NCBI GenBank assembly: GCA_029263115.1
Contig: JAJCYC010000032.1
Span: 1 to 64,000, forward strand
DNA: 64,000 nucleotides
Source of the DNA: Pseudonocardia sp.
GTDB taxonomy: Bacteria > Actinomycetota > Actinomycetes > Mycobacteriales > Pseudonocardiaceae
Direction: 5' to 3'
This document shows, in pieces, positions 53,239 through 63,983 of the stretch. Below the pieces are notes generated by a model. It made no database searches. It was not told where the DNA came from and saw nothing but the letters and a program-made list of their open reading frames with translations. Made by a program: the position numbers and the translations under genes. Every line of letters starts with the position of its first letter. Position 1 is the first letter of the stretch.

Positions 53239-53298
53239 TGTGGCGACCAGTCAGCGACCACGCCACGGCGGCGGGATCGGGCGATCCTCTTGCCGAGT

Positions 53299-53523
53299 TC
53301 AATCGCCGATCGGGATGTCCGGCAGGTGATCCCACAGGTCGCGGACGTCTCGGAAACTGCGCTCGGGCAGTCGTTTTAACGTCGTCAACACATCTGCACC
53401 GCTGCCGTACTGGACCGCTGCGGTGATGATTTCCTGCTTGGTCGCCGACGAGCGGGTGAAGGCGTGGTCGACCGCGTCGATGATCTCGATACGGGTGACA
53501 TCCTGAGGTCGATCATTCTCCAT
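53299..53523 (-). CDS. DUF2795-like small protein
   Basis: IEIIDAVDHAFTRSSATKQEIITAAVQYGSGADVLTTLKRLPERSFRDVRDLWDHL. Confidence 0.65.
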   Translation of the reverse strand: MENDRPQDVTRIEIIDAVDHAFTRSSATKQEIITAAVQYGSGADVLTTLKRLPERSFRDVRDLWDHLPDIPIGD

Positions 53524-53592
53524 GTCTGCCACTCGTCATACTTTACCTTGACGTAAGCGTTGTCTTTGGTGACGGTCGCCACCGCCTCGCAC

Positions 53593-54642
53593 TCACCGAC
53601 CCCCTGCTGGATCCCGTGGCACGTCACCGGCGCGAAGGAGAGCGGGACTACCAGTAAGGACCGCACAGCGGGTCAGCGTGTCCGCCGCCGCCCGGATCAG
53701 CGGACCGATCTCGAGGCGACCGAGGACCTCCGTCGGCAGGCCGGTGGCGCCGCAGCGCGCCCCGGCCAGAGCGCCGGCCATGGCGGCGATCGTGCCCGTG
53801 TCCCCGCCCACCCGGACCGCGAAGTCCAGCACCTCGTCCGGATCATCCGGAGCGTGCAGGAAGGCGGCGATCGCGGTGGGCACCGACTGCAGCGCCGACG
53901 GCCCGCTGCCGAGGGCCCGCCGCGTCCGATCGGGACTCTCGTTGCCGGCCAGTGCCCAGATGCGCGACAGCCGGGACAAGTACCCCGTCTCGAGGTCACA
54001 GGCGCACAGCGCTTCGATGAAACGGTCCGCGACCGACGGCTTCATCCGGTCGCTGCCGGCGGCCAGCGCGACTGCCACCGCTTGCAGCGCCGCTCCGGCG
54101 TGGCCATGCGGATGCTGATGGGTCACCCGCGCGCTTCGGCGGGCCCAGTCCATCACCTGCCGGACAGGCAGACCGAGCAGGCCAACGGCCACGACGCGAG
54201 CGGCGGCGCCGTTGCCGTCGGAACCGGCACCGTCGAACAGGCCGCCGGCCACCGCCGGCCAGGGCGCCCCGACCAACGCGGCCCGCAGAACGTCCTCCGA
54301 ACCGCATCCCAGGCTCCGACAGACGGCTCGCCGCCAAGCCCAGGCCAGATCGTGGACCAGCGCGGTCTCCTCCAACTCGGCACCTCTAGCCAGCCGGCTC
54401 GAGAGATGCTGGGCGAGCGCGAGCACCATCACCGTGCCCCCGCTGTAGCTCAACATCATGGTGCGATCGCGGTGCCGGCGGTACTCGGACTCGTCGACCT
54501 CGCCGACACCGTCGAACGGCCGACCCAGCGCGTCTCCGCATGCCGAGCCCAGCAGCGCGCCACGCACGCGGTTGGCAACTTCATCGTCTCCCAAGGCATT
54601 CCAGCCGGACTTCCGTGCAGTCTCGACCTCAGACAGGTCCAT
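53593..54642 (-). CDS. ADP-ribosylglycohydrolase-fold protein, altered metal ligands
   Basis: RGALLGSACGDALGRPFDGV...LSYSGGTVMVLALAQHL...VRVGGDTGTIAAMAGALAGARCG. Confidence 0.8.
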   Translation of the reverse strand: MDLSEVETARKSGWNALGDDEVANRVRGALLGSACGDALGRPFDGVGEVDESEYRRHRDRTMMLSYSGGTVMVLALAQHLSSRLARGAELEETALVHDLAWAWRRAVCRSLGCGSEDVLRAALVGAPWPAVAGGLFDGAGSDGNGAAARVVAVGLLGLPVRQVMDWARRSARVTHQHPHGHAGAALQAVAVALAAGSDRMKPSVADRFIEALCACDLETGYLSRLSRIWALAGNESPDRTRRALGSGPSALQSVPTAIAAFLHAPDDPDEVLDFAVRVGGDTGTIAAMAGALAGARCGATGLPTEVLGRLEIGPLIRAAADTLTRCAVLTGSPALLRAGDVPRDPAGGR

Positions 54643-54930
54643 CGGCCCTCCACGCCTCTCTAAGCCCAGTCCAGATGGCTGGATCTCTACAGTAACGTGA
54701 GATATTCCTGATAGGCAGGACTACTGGCGCAGGCCCGTGACCTCAAGCCCGACGGGGCCCGGATTGGACGTGATGGACCGCAGCAGGGTCCTCATCCAGG
54801 TCTTTCACCTGGCCTATTGTCCACTCTCTCCCATATCGGGTTCATCCACCCGAACGCGAGAGACGAAGGACGGTGGACAGCTCGCGGCAGGTGATCGCCA
54901 CCGTGACGCGGGTGACCGACAGCGCTGGCG

Positions 54931-54953
54931 TACTCTCACGTAAGGAGATACTA
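54931..54953 (+). promoter_or_regulatory. motif tactctcacgtaaggagatacta upstream of ABC-F gene
   Basis: shared with other island promoters. Confidence 0.6.
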
Positions 54954-55049
54954 GGCAACTAGACGTCGGCTCTCGCCGCCGCTGGTCCATCCGGACCCCG
55001 GCGCGCGAGCCACCGTCACCGCAGCCGCCAGCGGATCGGGAGGGCATAC

Positions 55050-56672
55050 GTGATCGTCGCCGTGGACCTGGAGCTGCGCGCGGGATCGCGCACGCTCGTC
55101 GCGCAGGAGGTCCTCCAGGTTCAGGCCGGGGAGCGCGTCGGGCTGGTGGGACCCAACGGAGCCGGCAAGACGACGCTGATGCGCGTTCTCGCGGGGGCCG
55201 CCGACCCCTTTCGCGGGTCGATCCGGGCCACTGGAGCAGTCGACTACCTCTCCCAGGAACCGCGTGACTCCGAGGCTGAGACGACCGGACGCGACCGGAT
55301 CCTGTCCGCGCGAGGTCTGGACACGCTCCTGCGCCAGCTCGAGAAGGCCAGGCTGGAAATGGGTGAGCACGCCGAGGACGACGCCCTGGCGAGATCGATC
55401 GAGCGGTACTCGGAGCTGGAGGAACAGTTCACCGTACTGGGCGGCTACGCCGCGGACGCCGAGGCGGCGGAGATCTGCGCGGCGCTCCGCCTTCCCGAGC
55501 GGGTCCTGCGGCAGCGTCTCGGCACCCTGTCCGGAGGGCAACGCCGCCGTGTCGAGCTCGCGCGGATCCTCTTCGCCGCCGGCGAGCACCGCGCCGGGGA
55601 GTCACACACCCTGCTGCTGGACGAGCCCACCAACCACCTCGACAGCGACTCGGTGGAGTGGCTACAGACGTTCCTGTGCCGTTTCGACGGCGCCGTCGTG
55701 CTCGTCTCACACGACACCACCCTGCTCGCGGGCGTGGTCAACCGGGTGTGGGCGCTCGAGCCGGGAACCGCGACCGTGCAGACCTTCACCGGAAGCTGGG
55801 AGTCCTTCACCACCGCACGGGCCAACGCCCAGCAGCGACGTAGCCGCGAAAGGGTGAGCGCCGAGAAGTCGGCCGCGAAGATGCGCTCGCAAGCCGCGCG
55901 GATGGGGGCGAACGCCAATCGCGCGACCGCCGCGAAGCAGCTCGCGCGGCGTGCCGACGACCTCCTCGAGGCCGCCGCCCAGTCTCCGACCCCGGCGAAG
56001 GCCGCCCGTATCCGCTTTCCCACTCCCGCCCCGTCTGGCCGCACCATCTTGCGCGGGACGGATCTGACCAAGGGCTACGGGGAGCTGTCCGTGCTCGACG
56101 GGGTGGACCTCGCCATCGACCGAGGCTCGCGGGTGGTGGTGCTCGGACTCAACGGCGCCGGCAAGACCACCCTGCTGCGGCTGCTCGTCGGGGACGAGAC
56201 GCCCGACCGCGGACACGTGTCGCACGGCACCGGACTGCGGATGGGCTACTTCGCCCAGCAGCACGACACCCTCGACTTCGAGGACAGCGTGTGGACCAAC
56301 GCCGTTCGCGCGTCCCCGGACGTGCCGGACCGAGACCTCCGAACCGTCCTCGGCACCTTCCTGCTCAGCGGCGACCAGCTCGACCAACCGGTGGGAACGC
56401 TGTCCGGCGGGGAGCGCACCCGCCTGACCCTGGCCACGCTGGTCGGCGGCCGCGCCAATCTGCTGCTGCTCGACGAGCCGACCAACAACCTCGATCCGCA
56501 GAGCCGCGAGCAGGTACTCCTGGCCCTTCGTAGCTACGAGGGCGCGGTCGTGCTCGTTTCGCACGATCGGGACGCCGTCGAGGCACTACGGCCCGACCGG
56601 GTCATCGTGCTGCCCGACGCGACCGAGGACTACTTCTCCGAGGACTACCTCGACCTGGTCTCTCTGGCATAG
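55050..56672 (+). CDS. ABC-F family ATPase (ribosome-associated, candidate antibiotic resistance protein)
   Basis: two ABC domains without TM segments: GPNGAGKTTL, LSGGQRRRVELA, LNGAGKTTLL, LSGGERTRLTLA, LLLDEPTNNLDP. Confidence 0.93.
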   Translation: MIVAVDLELRAGSRTLVAQEVLQVQAGERVGLVGPNGAGKTTLMRVLAGAADPFRGSIRATGAVDYLSQEPRDSEAETTGRDRILSARGLDTLLRQLEKARLEMGEHAEDDALARSIERYSELEEQFTVLGGYAADAEAAEICAALRLPERVLRQRLGTLSGGQRRRVELARILFAAGEHRAGESHTLLLDEPTNHLDSDSVEWLQTFLCRFDGAVVLVSHDTTLLAGVVNRVWALEPGTATVQTFTGSWESFTTARANAQQRRSRERVSAEKSAAKMRSQAARMGANANRATAAKQLARRADDLLEAAAQSPTPAKAARIRFPTPAPSGRTILRGTDLTKGYGELSVLDGVDLAIDRGSRVVVLGLNGAGKTTLLRLLVGDETPDRGHVSHGTGLRMGYFAQQHDTLDFEDSVWTNAVRASPDVPDRDLRTVLGTFLLSGDQLDQPVGTLSGGERTRLTLATLVGGRANLLLLDEPTNNLDPQSREQVLLALRSYEGAVVLVSHDRDAVEALRPDRVIVLPDATEDYFSEDYLDLVSLA

Positions 56673-56723
56673 CAGGGGTCCGTCCTCGTTCCAGCATGAC
56701 TTGACTCGAACACGTCAAACCGA

Positions 56724-58892
56724 ATGGAAGATCAATTGACCGACCAGCAAGCGTGGGATGACGAACACGAGCAGCGCTACCTGGCCGCAACGCTCGACCT
56801 ACTGACGCTGGAGCGGGAACGGCTCGTCGACTCCATCGACCGGTCCGCCATGACCATCGAGGAGCAGAAGGAGCACATGTGGTTGAACTGGCGCGACATG
56901 GACAGCGCCGAGAAGGCCAACTTCCGCTCGACGATCGACATGTCGATCATGCTGGGCGAGCACTCGGTGATGCTGCGTCAACGCGTCGACCGGCTTCTGG
57001 ACTCCCCCTACTTCGGGCGGGTGGACTTCCAGGCCGACGGTGAGACGAACACCAACCCGCACTACCTCGGAGTGCACAACTTCTCCGACCCGGAGACCCA
57101 GGAGATCCTGATCCACGACTGGCGGGCCCCGGTGTCGAGCCTCTACTACGACTTCGAGTCGGGGGAGGCCCAATTCACGGCCCCGGCCGGCACGATCAGC
57201 GGCGAGATCACCGGTAAGCGCCAGTACAAGATCCGGGGCGGGCGCCTGGAGTACATGTTCGAGAGCGCGCTGAACATCGGCGACGACATCCTGCAGCGGG
57301 AGCTGAGCCAGTCGGCCGACGACAAGATGCGGAACATCGTCGCCACCATCCAGCGCGAGCAGAACGCGATCATCCGGAACGAGACGGCACAGGTACTCAT
57401 CCTGCAAGGCGTCGCGGGCTCCGGGAAGACCTCGATCGCACTGCACCGGGTGGCGTTCCTGCTCTACCGCTTCAAGGACACCCTCTCCTCCGACAACGTC
57501 ATGATCCTCTCCCCCAACAAGGTGTTCGGCGACTACATCGCCGGCGTACTCCCGGAGCTGGGCGAGGAGCAGGTCGCGGAGATCGACTTCGGCCGGATAG
57601 CCGAGACGCTCCTCGGCAAGATCACCGACTACGAGACCTTCAGCGAACAGGTAGTCGGCCTGCTCGACCGCATCGACGACGCGGCCGCCGCGCGGATGCG
57701 CCACAAGGCCACCCCCGAGTTCGTCACCGATCTCGAGCAGTGGATCACCTCACGAGCGCGGGAGGAGTTCACGCCCGCGGAAATCGAGCAGCGCAACCAA
57801 CGACTGTCCGCGGAGTGGGTCGCGGACCTCTTCGACGAGTCACCGACCGTGCCGGTGTTCACCCGCCTCGACCATGTGGCCGACAGCGCCGTCCACATAC
57901 TCAAGAACAAGGTCCGCGACCGGGGCGGCAAATGGTCGGCCGCCGACACGGCCGGGGTACGCAAGCAGGTCCGCGCCATGTTCGCCTACAAGGACGCGCT
58001 TGCGATCTACAAGGCGTTCTACGACGAGCCCGGCCGGCGCCACCTGTTCAACCCGCTGGGCCGGAAGAAGATCGAGTACGCGGACGTCTTCCCTTTGATC
58101 TACACCATGATCAGGACAGCCCGGCACGAGAGCTACCGTCGCATCCGGCACCTCCTGGTCGACGAGATGCAGGACTACACCCCCATCCAGTACGCCGTGG
58201 TGCGCGAGCTGTTCTCCTGCAAGATGACCATCCTCGGAGACGCCAACCAGACGGTGAACCCGTTCAGCTCCTCGACGCTGTCGACGATCCGCAGCATCTT
58301 CCCGGAGGCAGACTGCCTGGAGCTGTGCAAGAGCTACCGCTCCACGACCGAGATCACGGACTTCGCCCAGAACATCTCGCGCAACGACAAGCTGGTCCCG
58401 ATCGAACGGCACGGGCCGGAGCCCCGGGTCATCGCCTGCTCCGACCAGGCGGACCAGCAGGTGCGGCTCCTGAACCTGATCGAGAGACACCGGCACACCG
58501 ATCACCGTTCCCTGGGCATCATCTGCAAGACGCTCACCCACGCGGACACACTTCATCGGGCGTTGTCGGATGGCGGTCTCGAGTCGACCTTCCTCGACTA
58601 CGACAGCACCACCTTCGCCGGCGGCATCGTCGTCACCTCGGCACACATCGCCAAGGGACTCGAGTTCGACGTCGTGATCGTTCCCCATGTCGATGACCTG
58701 ACGTACGCCAACGAGATGGACAAGGCCATGCTCTACATCGCGTGCACCAGGGCCATGCACGAGCTCCACCTGACCCACGACGGGCCTGTCTCCCGCTTCC
58801 TCGAGTTCGCGGTCGGGGCGCCTGACGAGGGAGGCGGCGACGTCGTTGAACCCGAGGCGCCGGAGAATCGCTACTGCAGTGCCACCGCATGA
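56724..58892 (+). CDS. HelD-like superfamily 1 helicase/RNAP-associated ATPase
   Basis: N-terminal coiled region, GVAGSGKTSIALHRVAFLLY, MILSPNKVFGDYI, VDEMQDYTPIQY, TSAHIAKGLEFD. Confidence 0.9.
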   Translation: MEDQLTDQQAWDDEHEQRYLAATLDLLTLERERLVDSIDRSAMTIEEQKEHMWLNWRDMDSAEKANFRSTIDMSIMLGEHSVMLRQRVDRLLDSPYFGRVDFQADGETNTNPHYLGVHNFSDPETQEILIHDWRAPVSSLYYDFESGEAQFTAPAGTISGEITGKRQYKIRGGRLEYMFESALNIGDDILQRELSQSADDKMRNIVATIQREQNAIIRNETAQVLILQGVAGSGKTSIALHRVAFLLYRFKDTLSSDNVMILSPNKVFGDYIAGVLPELGEEQVAEIDFGRIAETLLGKITDYETFSEQVVGLLDRIDDAAAARMRHKATPEFVTDLEQWITSRAREEFTPAEIEQRNQRLSAEWVADLFDESPTVPVFTRLDHVADSAVHILKNKVRDRGGKWSAADTAGVRKQVRAMFAYKDALAIYKAFYDEPGRRHLFNPLGRKKIEYADVFPLIYTMIRTARHESYRRIRHLLVDEMQDYTPIQYAVVRELFSCKMTILGDANQTVNPFSSSTLSTIRSIFPEADCLELCKSYRSTTEITDFAQNISRNDKLVPIERHGPEPRVIACSDQADQQVRLLNLIERHRHTDHRSLGIICKTLTHADTLHRALSDGGLESTFLDYDSTTFAGGIVVTSAHIAKGLEFDVVIVPHVDDLTYANEMDKAMLYIACTRAMHELHLTHDGPVSRFLEFAVGAPDEGGGDVVEPEAPENRYCSATA

Positions 58893-58933
58893 GTGGGTTG
58901 ACCGTCAACAGCAGCGCACCGGCGCGTCCGCCG

Positions 58934-58945
58934 GACACTAGTGTC
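58934..58945. promoter_or_regulatory. 12-bp perfect palindrome gacactagtgtc upstream of merR copy 2
   Basis: read directly. Confidence 0.5.
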
Positions 58946-58974
58946 GCGGAGGTGCGGCGGGATGGGAGCGCGCG

Positions 58975-59403
58975 GTGAGTCGTGAGCTGATGCAGATCGG
59001 TGTGGTCGCCGAGCGGGTGGGCCTGTCGTTGCGGACCATCCGGTACTACGAGGAGGTCGGGCTGGTCGCGCCGGCGAAACGCTCAGCGGGCGGTTTCCGG
59101 CTCTACACCGAGCGCGACATCCAGCGGCTGCGCCTGATCAAGCAGATGAAGCCACTGGACTTCTCCCTCGAGCAGATGCGCGACCTGCTGACCACCGTCG
59201 AGGAGCTGGCCGCCACGCCCGACGGCGACGCGGAACGGATCGGCGAGCTGCGCGACCGGTTGAGCATGTTCCAGGTCATCGTCGACGCCCGGATCGCCAC
59301 CCTGCGCGAGCAACTGCACCGCACCGAGGACTTCGCGCAACTCCTGCACTCGTCCGTCCGCGAAACCACCCCCGGGCGACCTCGCGGCCTGCAACCCGGC
59401 TGA
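58975..59403 (+). CDS. MerR family regulator (copy 2)
   Basis: ~115/123 residues identical (counted by eye) to the merR at 46978-47466; different C-terminal tail. Confidence 0.9.
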   Translation: MSRELMQIGVVAERVGLSLRTIRYYEEVGLVAPAKRSAGGFRLYTERDIQRLRLIKQMKPLDFSLEQMRDLLTTVEELAATPDGDAERIGELRDRLSMFQVIVDARIATLREQLHRTEDFAQLLHSSVRETTPGRPRGLQPG

Positions 59404-59458
59404 CATCGCGCCCGGGCGCGGCGCGGTCCTCTCCTGGACGAACTCTTGGAGGAGCTGC

Positions 59459-60742
59459 TTGATCGCCCGTGCCTCGCTGGCACCACCGGCTCAGACGTCG
59501 CGGAAGGATTTCTCCCGCGTCGTGACGGCCTCGGCGCTCGCCTTGGCTATGACGGCTCCGGGTCAGACGGTGGCGGTGTCGGTCTTCGTCGATCCGATCA
59601 TCGCCGACCTGAGGATCTCCCGGTCGGCGGTGTCGGCCGCCTACCTCACCGGAACCCTGGTCGGGGCGTTCGTCATGCCGGTGCTCGGGCGAGCCATCGA
59701 TCACTTCGGACCCCGACGGGTCATGGCCGCGATCGCCGTGGCTTTCGGGGCGGTCCTGGTCGCCTCCAGCGTGATGAGCGAGATTGTCGGCCTGACCGCC
59801 GCGTTCGTCGGGATCCGGGTCGCCGGCCAGGGGGCGCTCACTCTGGTCGCGACCACCGCCGTAGCCGTGTACGTCCGGCACCGGGCCGGGTTGGCGGTCG
59901 GCTTGGTGTCGGCGCTCGGTACGGCCGGGATCTCCCTGGCACCCGTGCTGTTGGAGCGGGTGATCAGTTCGTTCGGCTGGCGGTCGGTATGGCTCGCCGA
60001 GGGGCTCGCTGTGTGGCTGCTGGTCGTGCCGGCGGCGCTGCTGCTACCTCGAAATCCGCCGCCCGCTCGGGCCGCCGGGCGCCCGAACAGGGGCGCGCGA
60101 ACACATGGCAGCCGAGCGACCGTGCTCCTCGAGGACTGGACTCTCCGCCAGGCCGTGAGCACCGGGATGTTCTGGGTCGTCGGCGGCGGCGTCGCCGCGT
60201 GCGGCCTGATCGCCACCGCATTGAACTTCCACCAGGTGTCACTGCTCGGCGAACGAGGCCTGTCCGCGACCGAGGCGGCCGCCACCTTCATACCGCAGAC
60301 CGCGGCCGGCCTGGTCGCTTCGTTCGGACTGGGCTGGTTGGCGGACCGGTACTCCGACCGCCTGCTGATCATCCTCACCATGCTCGTTCTCGCCCTGGCC
60401 ACGGTCGGCGCGAGCCAGCTGACCCCCGGATGGACTGCGGCCCTCTACGGAATCGCACTCGGATTCTGCGGCAACGGCGTGCGAACGCTGGAGGCCGTCG
60501 CCTTCCCGAAGTTGTTCGGCGTCCGCCACCTCGGCGCGATCCGCGGGGTCGTACACGCCATCGCGGTGGGTGCCTCGGCCTTCGGACCCGTCATGCTGGC
60601 CGAGGGCCGCGCGCTGAGCGACACCTACCGCCCCGTCCTGATCGCGTTGGCGGTCATCCCCTTGGTCATCGTCGCGGCCGCCGTCACAGTCCGCGCCCCC
60701 GAGCGGCCCGGCCGTGGGCCCAGCCGTGGGCGCCACCGGTGA
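59459..60742 (+). CDS. MFS transporter
   Basis: GPGQTVAVSVF-like N-terminus, GRAIDHFGPRRVM, FGLGWLADRYSDRLLI. Confidence 0.88.
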   Translation: MIARASLAPPAQTSRKDFSRVVTASALALAMTAPGQTVAVSVFVDPIIADLRISRSAVSAAYLTGTLVGAFVMPVLGRAIDHFGPRRVMAAIAVAFGAVLVASSVMSEIVGLTAAFVGIRVAGQGALTLVATTAVAVYVRHRAGLAVGLVSALGTAGISLAPVLLERVISSFGWRSVWLAEGLAVWLLVVPAALLLPRNPPPARAAGRPNRGARTHGSRATVLLEDWTLRQAVSTGMFWVVGGGVAACGLIATALNFHQVSLLGERGLSATEAAATFIPQTAAGLVASFGLGWLADRYSDRLLIILTMLVLALATVGASQLTPGWTAALYGIALGFCGNGVRTLEAVAFPKLFGVRHLGAIRGVVHAIAVGASAFGPVMLAEGRALSDTYRPVLIALAVIPLVIVAAAVTVRAPERPGRGPSRGRHR

Positions 60743-60790
60743 TTCAACCCTCAATCCGGCCCGCGGGCACCCGAACCGGCCGACCTCTCG

Positions 60791-60810
60791 TCTAACGTAA
60801 GGTCAGATTT
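60791..60810 (+). promoter_or_regulatory. motif tctaacgtaaggtcagattt, same family as island promoters
   Basis: tct[a/c]acgtaagg shared with 54934-54945. Confidence 0.5.
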
Positions 60811-61059
60811 CACGGACGGCCGCGCAACGAGTGCGAGCCGGCCAGCCGGGGTCGCCGAAGCTCCCGAACCTCATCTACGAGCCGAGGAGCCCCGTGTCCG
60901 CTGCAGCTGTGTTGTGACCACACGCCGCTAGCGCACCCCGGTCCGGCCCCTTCCGACCGGCCTCGCTCAACACCGCTCCCCACCCGCGCTCCCGCCCGCC
61001 GGGAACGCGGGCAGTCTCGCGCGCCCCAGCGGCCGCGCCCCACCACGTCAGGTTGTCAC

Positions 61060-62559
61060 TTGCCGAAAATGCCGGTCCTTGCCTCAACGCGCCCGCGCTG
61101 CCTCACCCCGAGCTGGCTGAACCCCCGGATCGCCCGAACCGAGGTCCTCTCCGGCCTGGTCGTGGCACTGGCCCTCATCCCGGAGGCCATCTCCTTCTCG
61201 ATCATCTCGGGCGTGGACCCGAAGGTGGGCCTGTACGCCTCGTTCACGATGGCGATCGTCATCGCCTTCGCCGGCGGCCGCCCGGCGATGATCTCCGCCG
61301 CCACCGGCGCGATCGCACTGGTCGTCGCCCCCGTCGTGCACCAGTACGGGCTGGGCCACCTGCTCGCCGTGGTGATCCTGGGCGGCCTGATCCAGATCGC
61401 CCTCGGCGGCCTCGGCATCGCCCGCCTCATGCGGTTCGTGCCACGCAGCGTCATGGTCGGCTTCGTCAACGCCCTGGCCATCCTGATCTTCATGGCCCAG
61501 GTCCCGGAACTGGTGCACGTGCCCTGGCCGGTGTACCCGCTGTTCGCCGCCGGCCTGGCGCTGATGATCCTGCTCCCCCGCCTGAGCAAGGCCGTACCCG
61601 CACCCCTACTCGCGATCATCGCGCTCACCACGATCACCGTGGCCGCCGGGATCGCGGTACCCACCGTCGGCGACAAGGGCGCGCTGCCCTCGGCCCTGCC
61701 CACGCTCGGCATCCCCCACGTGCCGTTCACCCTGCACACCCTGGCCATCCTGACCCCGTACGCGCTGGCCTTCGCCCTGGTCGGGCTCATGGAATCCCTG
61801 ATGACCGCCAAGCTCGTCGACGACCTCACCGACACCCACTCGAACAAGACCCGCGAGTGCCTCGGACAGGGCGTGGCCAACATCGTCACCGGATTCTTCG
61901 GCGGCATGGGCGGCTGCGCCATGATCGGCCAAACCATGATCAACGTGAAGAGCGGGGCACGCACCCGGCTCTCCACCTTCCTGGCCGGAGCGTTCCTGCT
62001 GGCTCTCTGCCTGCTGCTCGGGCCGGTAGTGTCCCAGATCCCCATGGCCGCGCTGGTCGCAGTGATGGTCCTGGTCGCGTTCGCGACCTTCGACTGGCAC
62101 AGCATCGCCCCGGCCACGCTGCGCCGGATGCCGCTCGGCGAGATCACGGTCATGACGGTGACCGTGGCGGTCGTGGTGGCCACCGACAACCTGGCCATCG
62201 GCGTCGTCACCGGCACCATCGTCGCGGTGCTCATCTTCGCCCGCCGGGTCGCCCACCTGGTCGAGGTCACCGCCACCACCGACCCCGACGGCACCCACGC
62301 CATCTACTCGGTGACCGGTCAACTGTTCTTCGCCTCCAGCAACGACCTCGTCTACCAGTTCGACTACGCCGGCGACCCGGACCAGGTGCTCATCGACCTC
62401 ACCGACGCCCACATCTGGGACGCCTCCAGCGTCGCCGCACTCGACGCCATCACCACCAAGTACCACGCCAAGGGCAAGCAGGTCGAGATCATCGGACTTG
62501 AAGGCTCTAGCGCCGCCATGCACCGCCGCCTCACCGGGGAGCTCACACCCGCTCATTGA
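61060..62559 (+). CDS. SulP family anion transporter with STAS domain
   Basis: [37 protein letters not shown]-terminal [21 protein letters not shown]. Confidence 0.92.
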   Translation: MPKMPVLASTRPRCLTPSWLNPRIARTEVLSGLVVALALIPEAISFSIISGVDPKVGLYASFTMAIVIAFAGGRPAMISAATGAIALVVAPVVHQYGLGHLLAVVILGGLIQIALGGLGIARLMRFVPRSVMVGFVNALAILIFMAQVPELVHVPWPVYPLFAAGLALMILLPRLSKAVPAPLLAIIALTTITVAAGIAVPTVGDKGALPSALPTLGIPHVPFTLHTLAILTPYALAFALVGLMESLMTAKLVDDLTDTHSNKTRECLGQGVANIVTGFFGGMGGCAMIGQTMINVKSGARTRLSTFLAGAFLLALCLLLGPVVSQIPMAALVAVMVLVAFATFDWHSIAPATLRRMPLGEITVMTVTVAVVVATDNLAIGVVTGTIVAVLIFARRVAHLVEVTATTDPDGTHAIYSVTGQLFFASSNDLVYQFDYAGDPDQVLIDLTDAHIWDASSVAALDAITTKYHAKGKQVEIIGLEGSSAAMHRRLTGELTPAH

Positions 62560-62696
62560 CGCCGCACGTGCGGTTGGGAGCCAGGTCAAGAGCGGGCCGC
62601 TGGACAACGTTCGCAGGGCCGTTCCGGGGCTCCTGCAGCGCCGCAATGGTGAGCTGCTCGCCTCGTCGGCTGTGAAGAGAATCGACCGTAGCCGGA

Positions 62697-63983
62697 CTAC
62701 GCGACCTTTTCGAGGGTGACTCGGTAGCCGAGGTTGTGGAGTTGGTTGATGAGTCGTGCGCGTTGATGGTCGGTGTTGCGGCGGGTGAAGTAGTCGCCTC
62801 CGAGGTCGTCGTAGTCGCAGTCGTTGGTGAGGAGATGCCAGCAGATCACCAGGATCGAGTGCGCGACGGCGACGGCGGCCTTCTTCTTGCCGATCCGTCG
62901 GGCCAGGCGCCAGAACTGGGCCGCCAGGTAAGTGTCGTGGGTGTGTGAGGCGGCCCAGGCGCATTGGGTGAGGATGTCGATCAGCCACACGTCGCCCTTG
63001 GTGGTCTTGCCCGAGCCCCGTTTCCCACCGGTGATGTTGTTGCCCGGCGCGACCCCGGCCCAGGAAGCCAGGTGAGCCGCGGTGGGGAACCGGGACATGT
63101 CGGTGCCGATCTCGGCGATGATGGTCTCGGCGGCCCGTTTCCCGACCCCGGTGATGGTGTCGAGTCGGTCACGGGCCTGGACGAAAGGGACACCGGCCTC
63201 GCTGGTGTGCGTCGCGAACAGGACATCGACGTGGTCATCGAGCCGGGCGATCGCGGCTTCGAGGTGGGCGGTGTGTTCCAGGCACAGCCCGATCAGCAGG
63301 GCGTGGTGTTCACCAAAGCGCCCACGCAGCGCCTGACGCAACGCGGGGATCTTGCGGCGCAGCGTGCCCTTGGCCAGCTCGGCGAGCACCTGTGGGTCGC
63401 GCTCACCAGCGACCAACGCGGCGAGCATCGCCCGACCGGATACCCCGAGCACGTCCGAGGCGACCGAGCCCAGCTTGATCCCGGCATCTTCCAGGGTTTT
63501 CTGGATGCGTTGGCACTCGCTGGTGTGGGCCTGGATGAGCCGCTTGCGGTAGCGAGTCAGGTCGCGCAGCTCCCGGATCGCTGGGGGCGGCACGAAACTG
63601 CCCCGCAGCAGCCCGTGTTCGAGCAGCTCGGCCAGCCACTCCGCGTCGAGCACGTCGCTCTTGCGGCCGGGCAGGATCTTCACGTGATGGGCGTTGACCA
63701 GCTTCAACTCGAACCCGCGGTCTTCCAAGACGTACCAGACCGGTTTCCAGTACGACCCGGTCGCTTCCATCGCGATCTCGGTGACACCCTCAGCGGCGAA
63801 CCAGTCGGCCATCGCCTCCAACGAGCCGGTGAACGAAGAGAACGTCTCGGTCTGTTTCCGCCGTCCCCGGCCGTTCGCCGCGGGGCCTCGGACGCAGGCG
63901 ACGACCTCGTCCTTGCCGATGTCGATCCCCGCGCAGCACTCGATCAACACATCCACCAGCAGCCTCCTCGCCGTTGTGATCAC
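62697..63983 (-). mobile_element. IS110 family transposase
   Basis: GIDIGKDEVVACV, AMEATGSYWKPVWYVLE, GRKSDVLDAEWLAELLEHGLL, TITGVGKRAAETIIAEIG, SWAGVAPGNNITGGK. Confidence 0.92.

Noticed and set aside
62562-62573. ccgcacgtgcgg palindrome as an IS110 end
   Set aside because: IS110 elements generally lack terminal inverted repeats of this kind and it is >100 bp from the transposase; more likely a sulP terminator fragment
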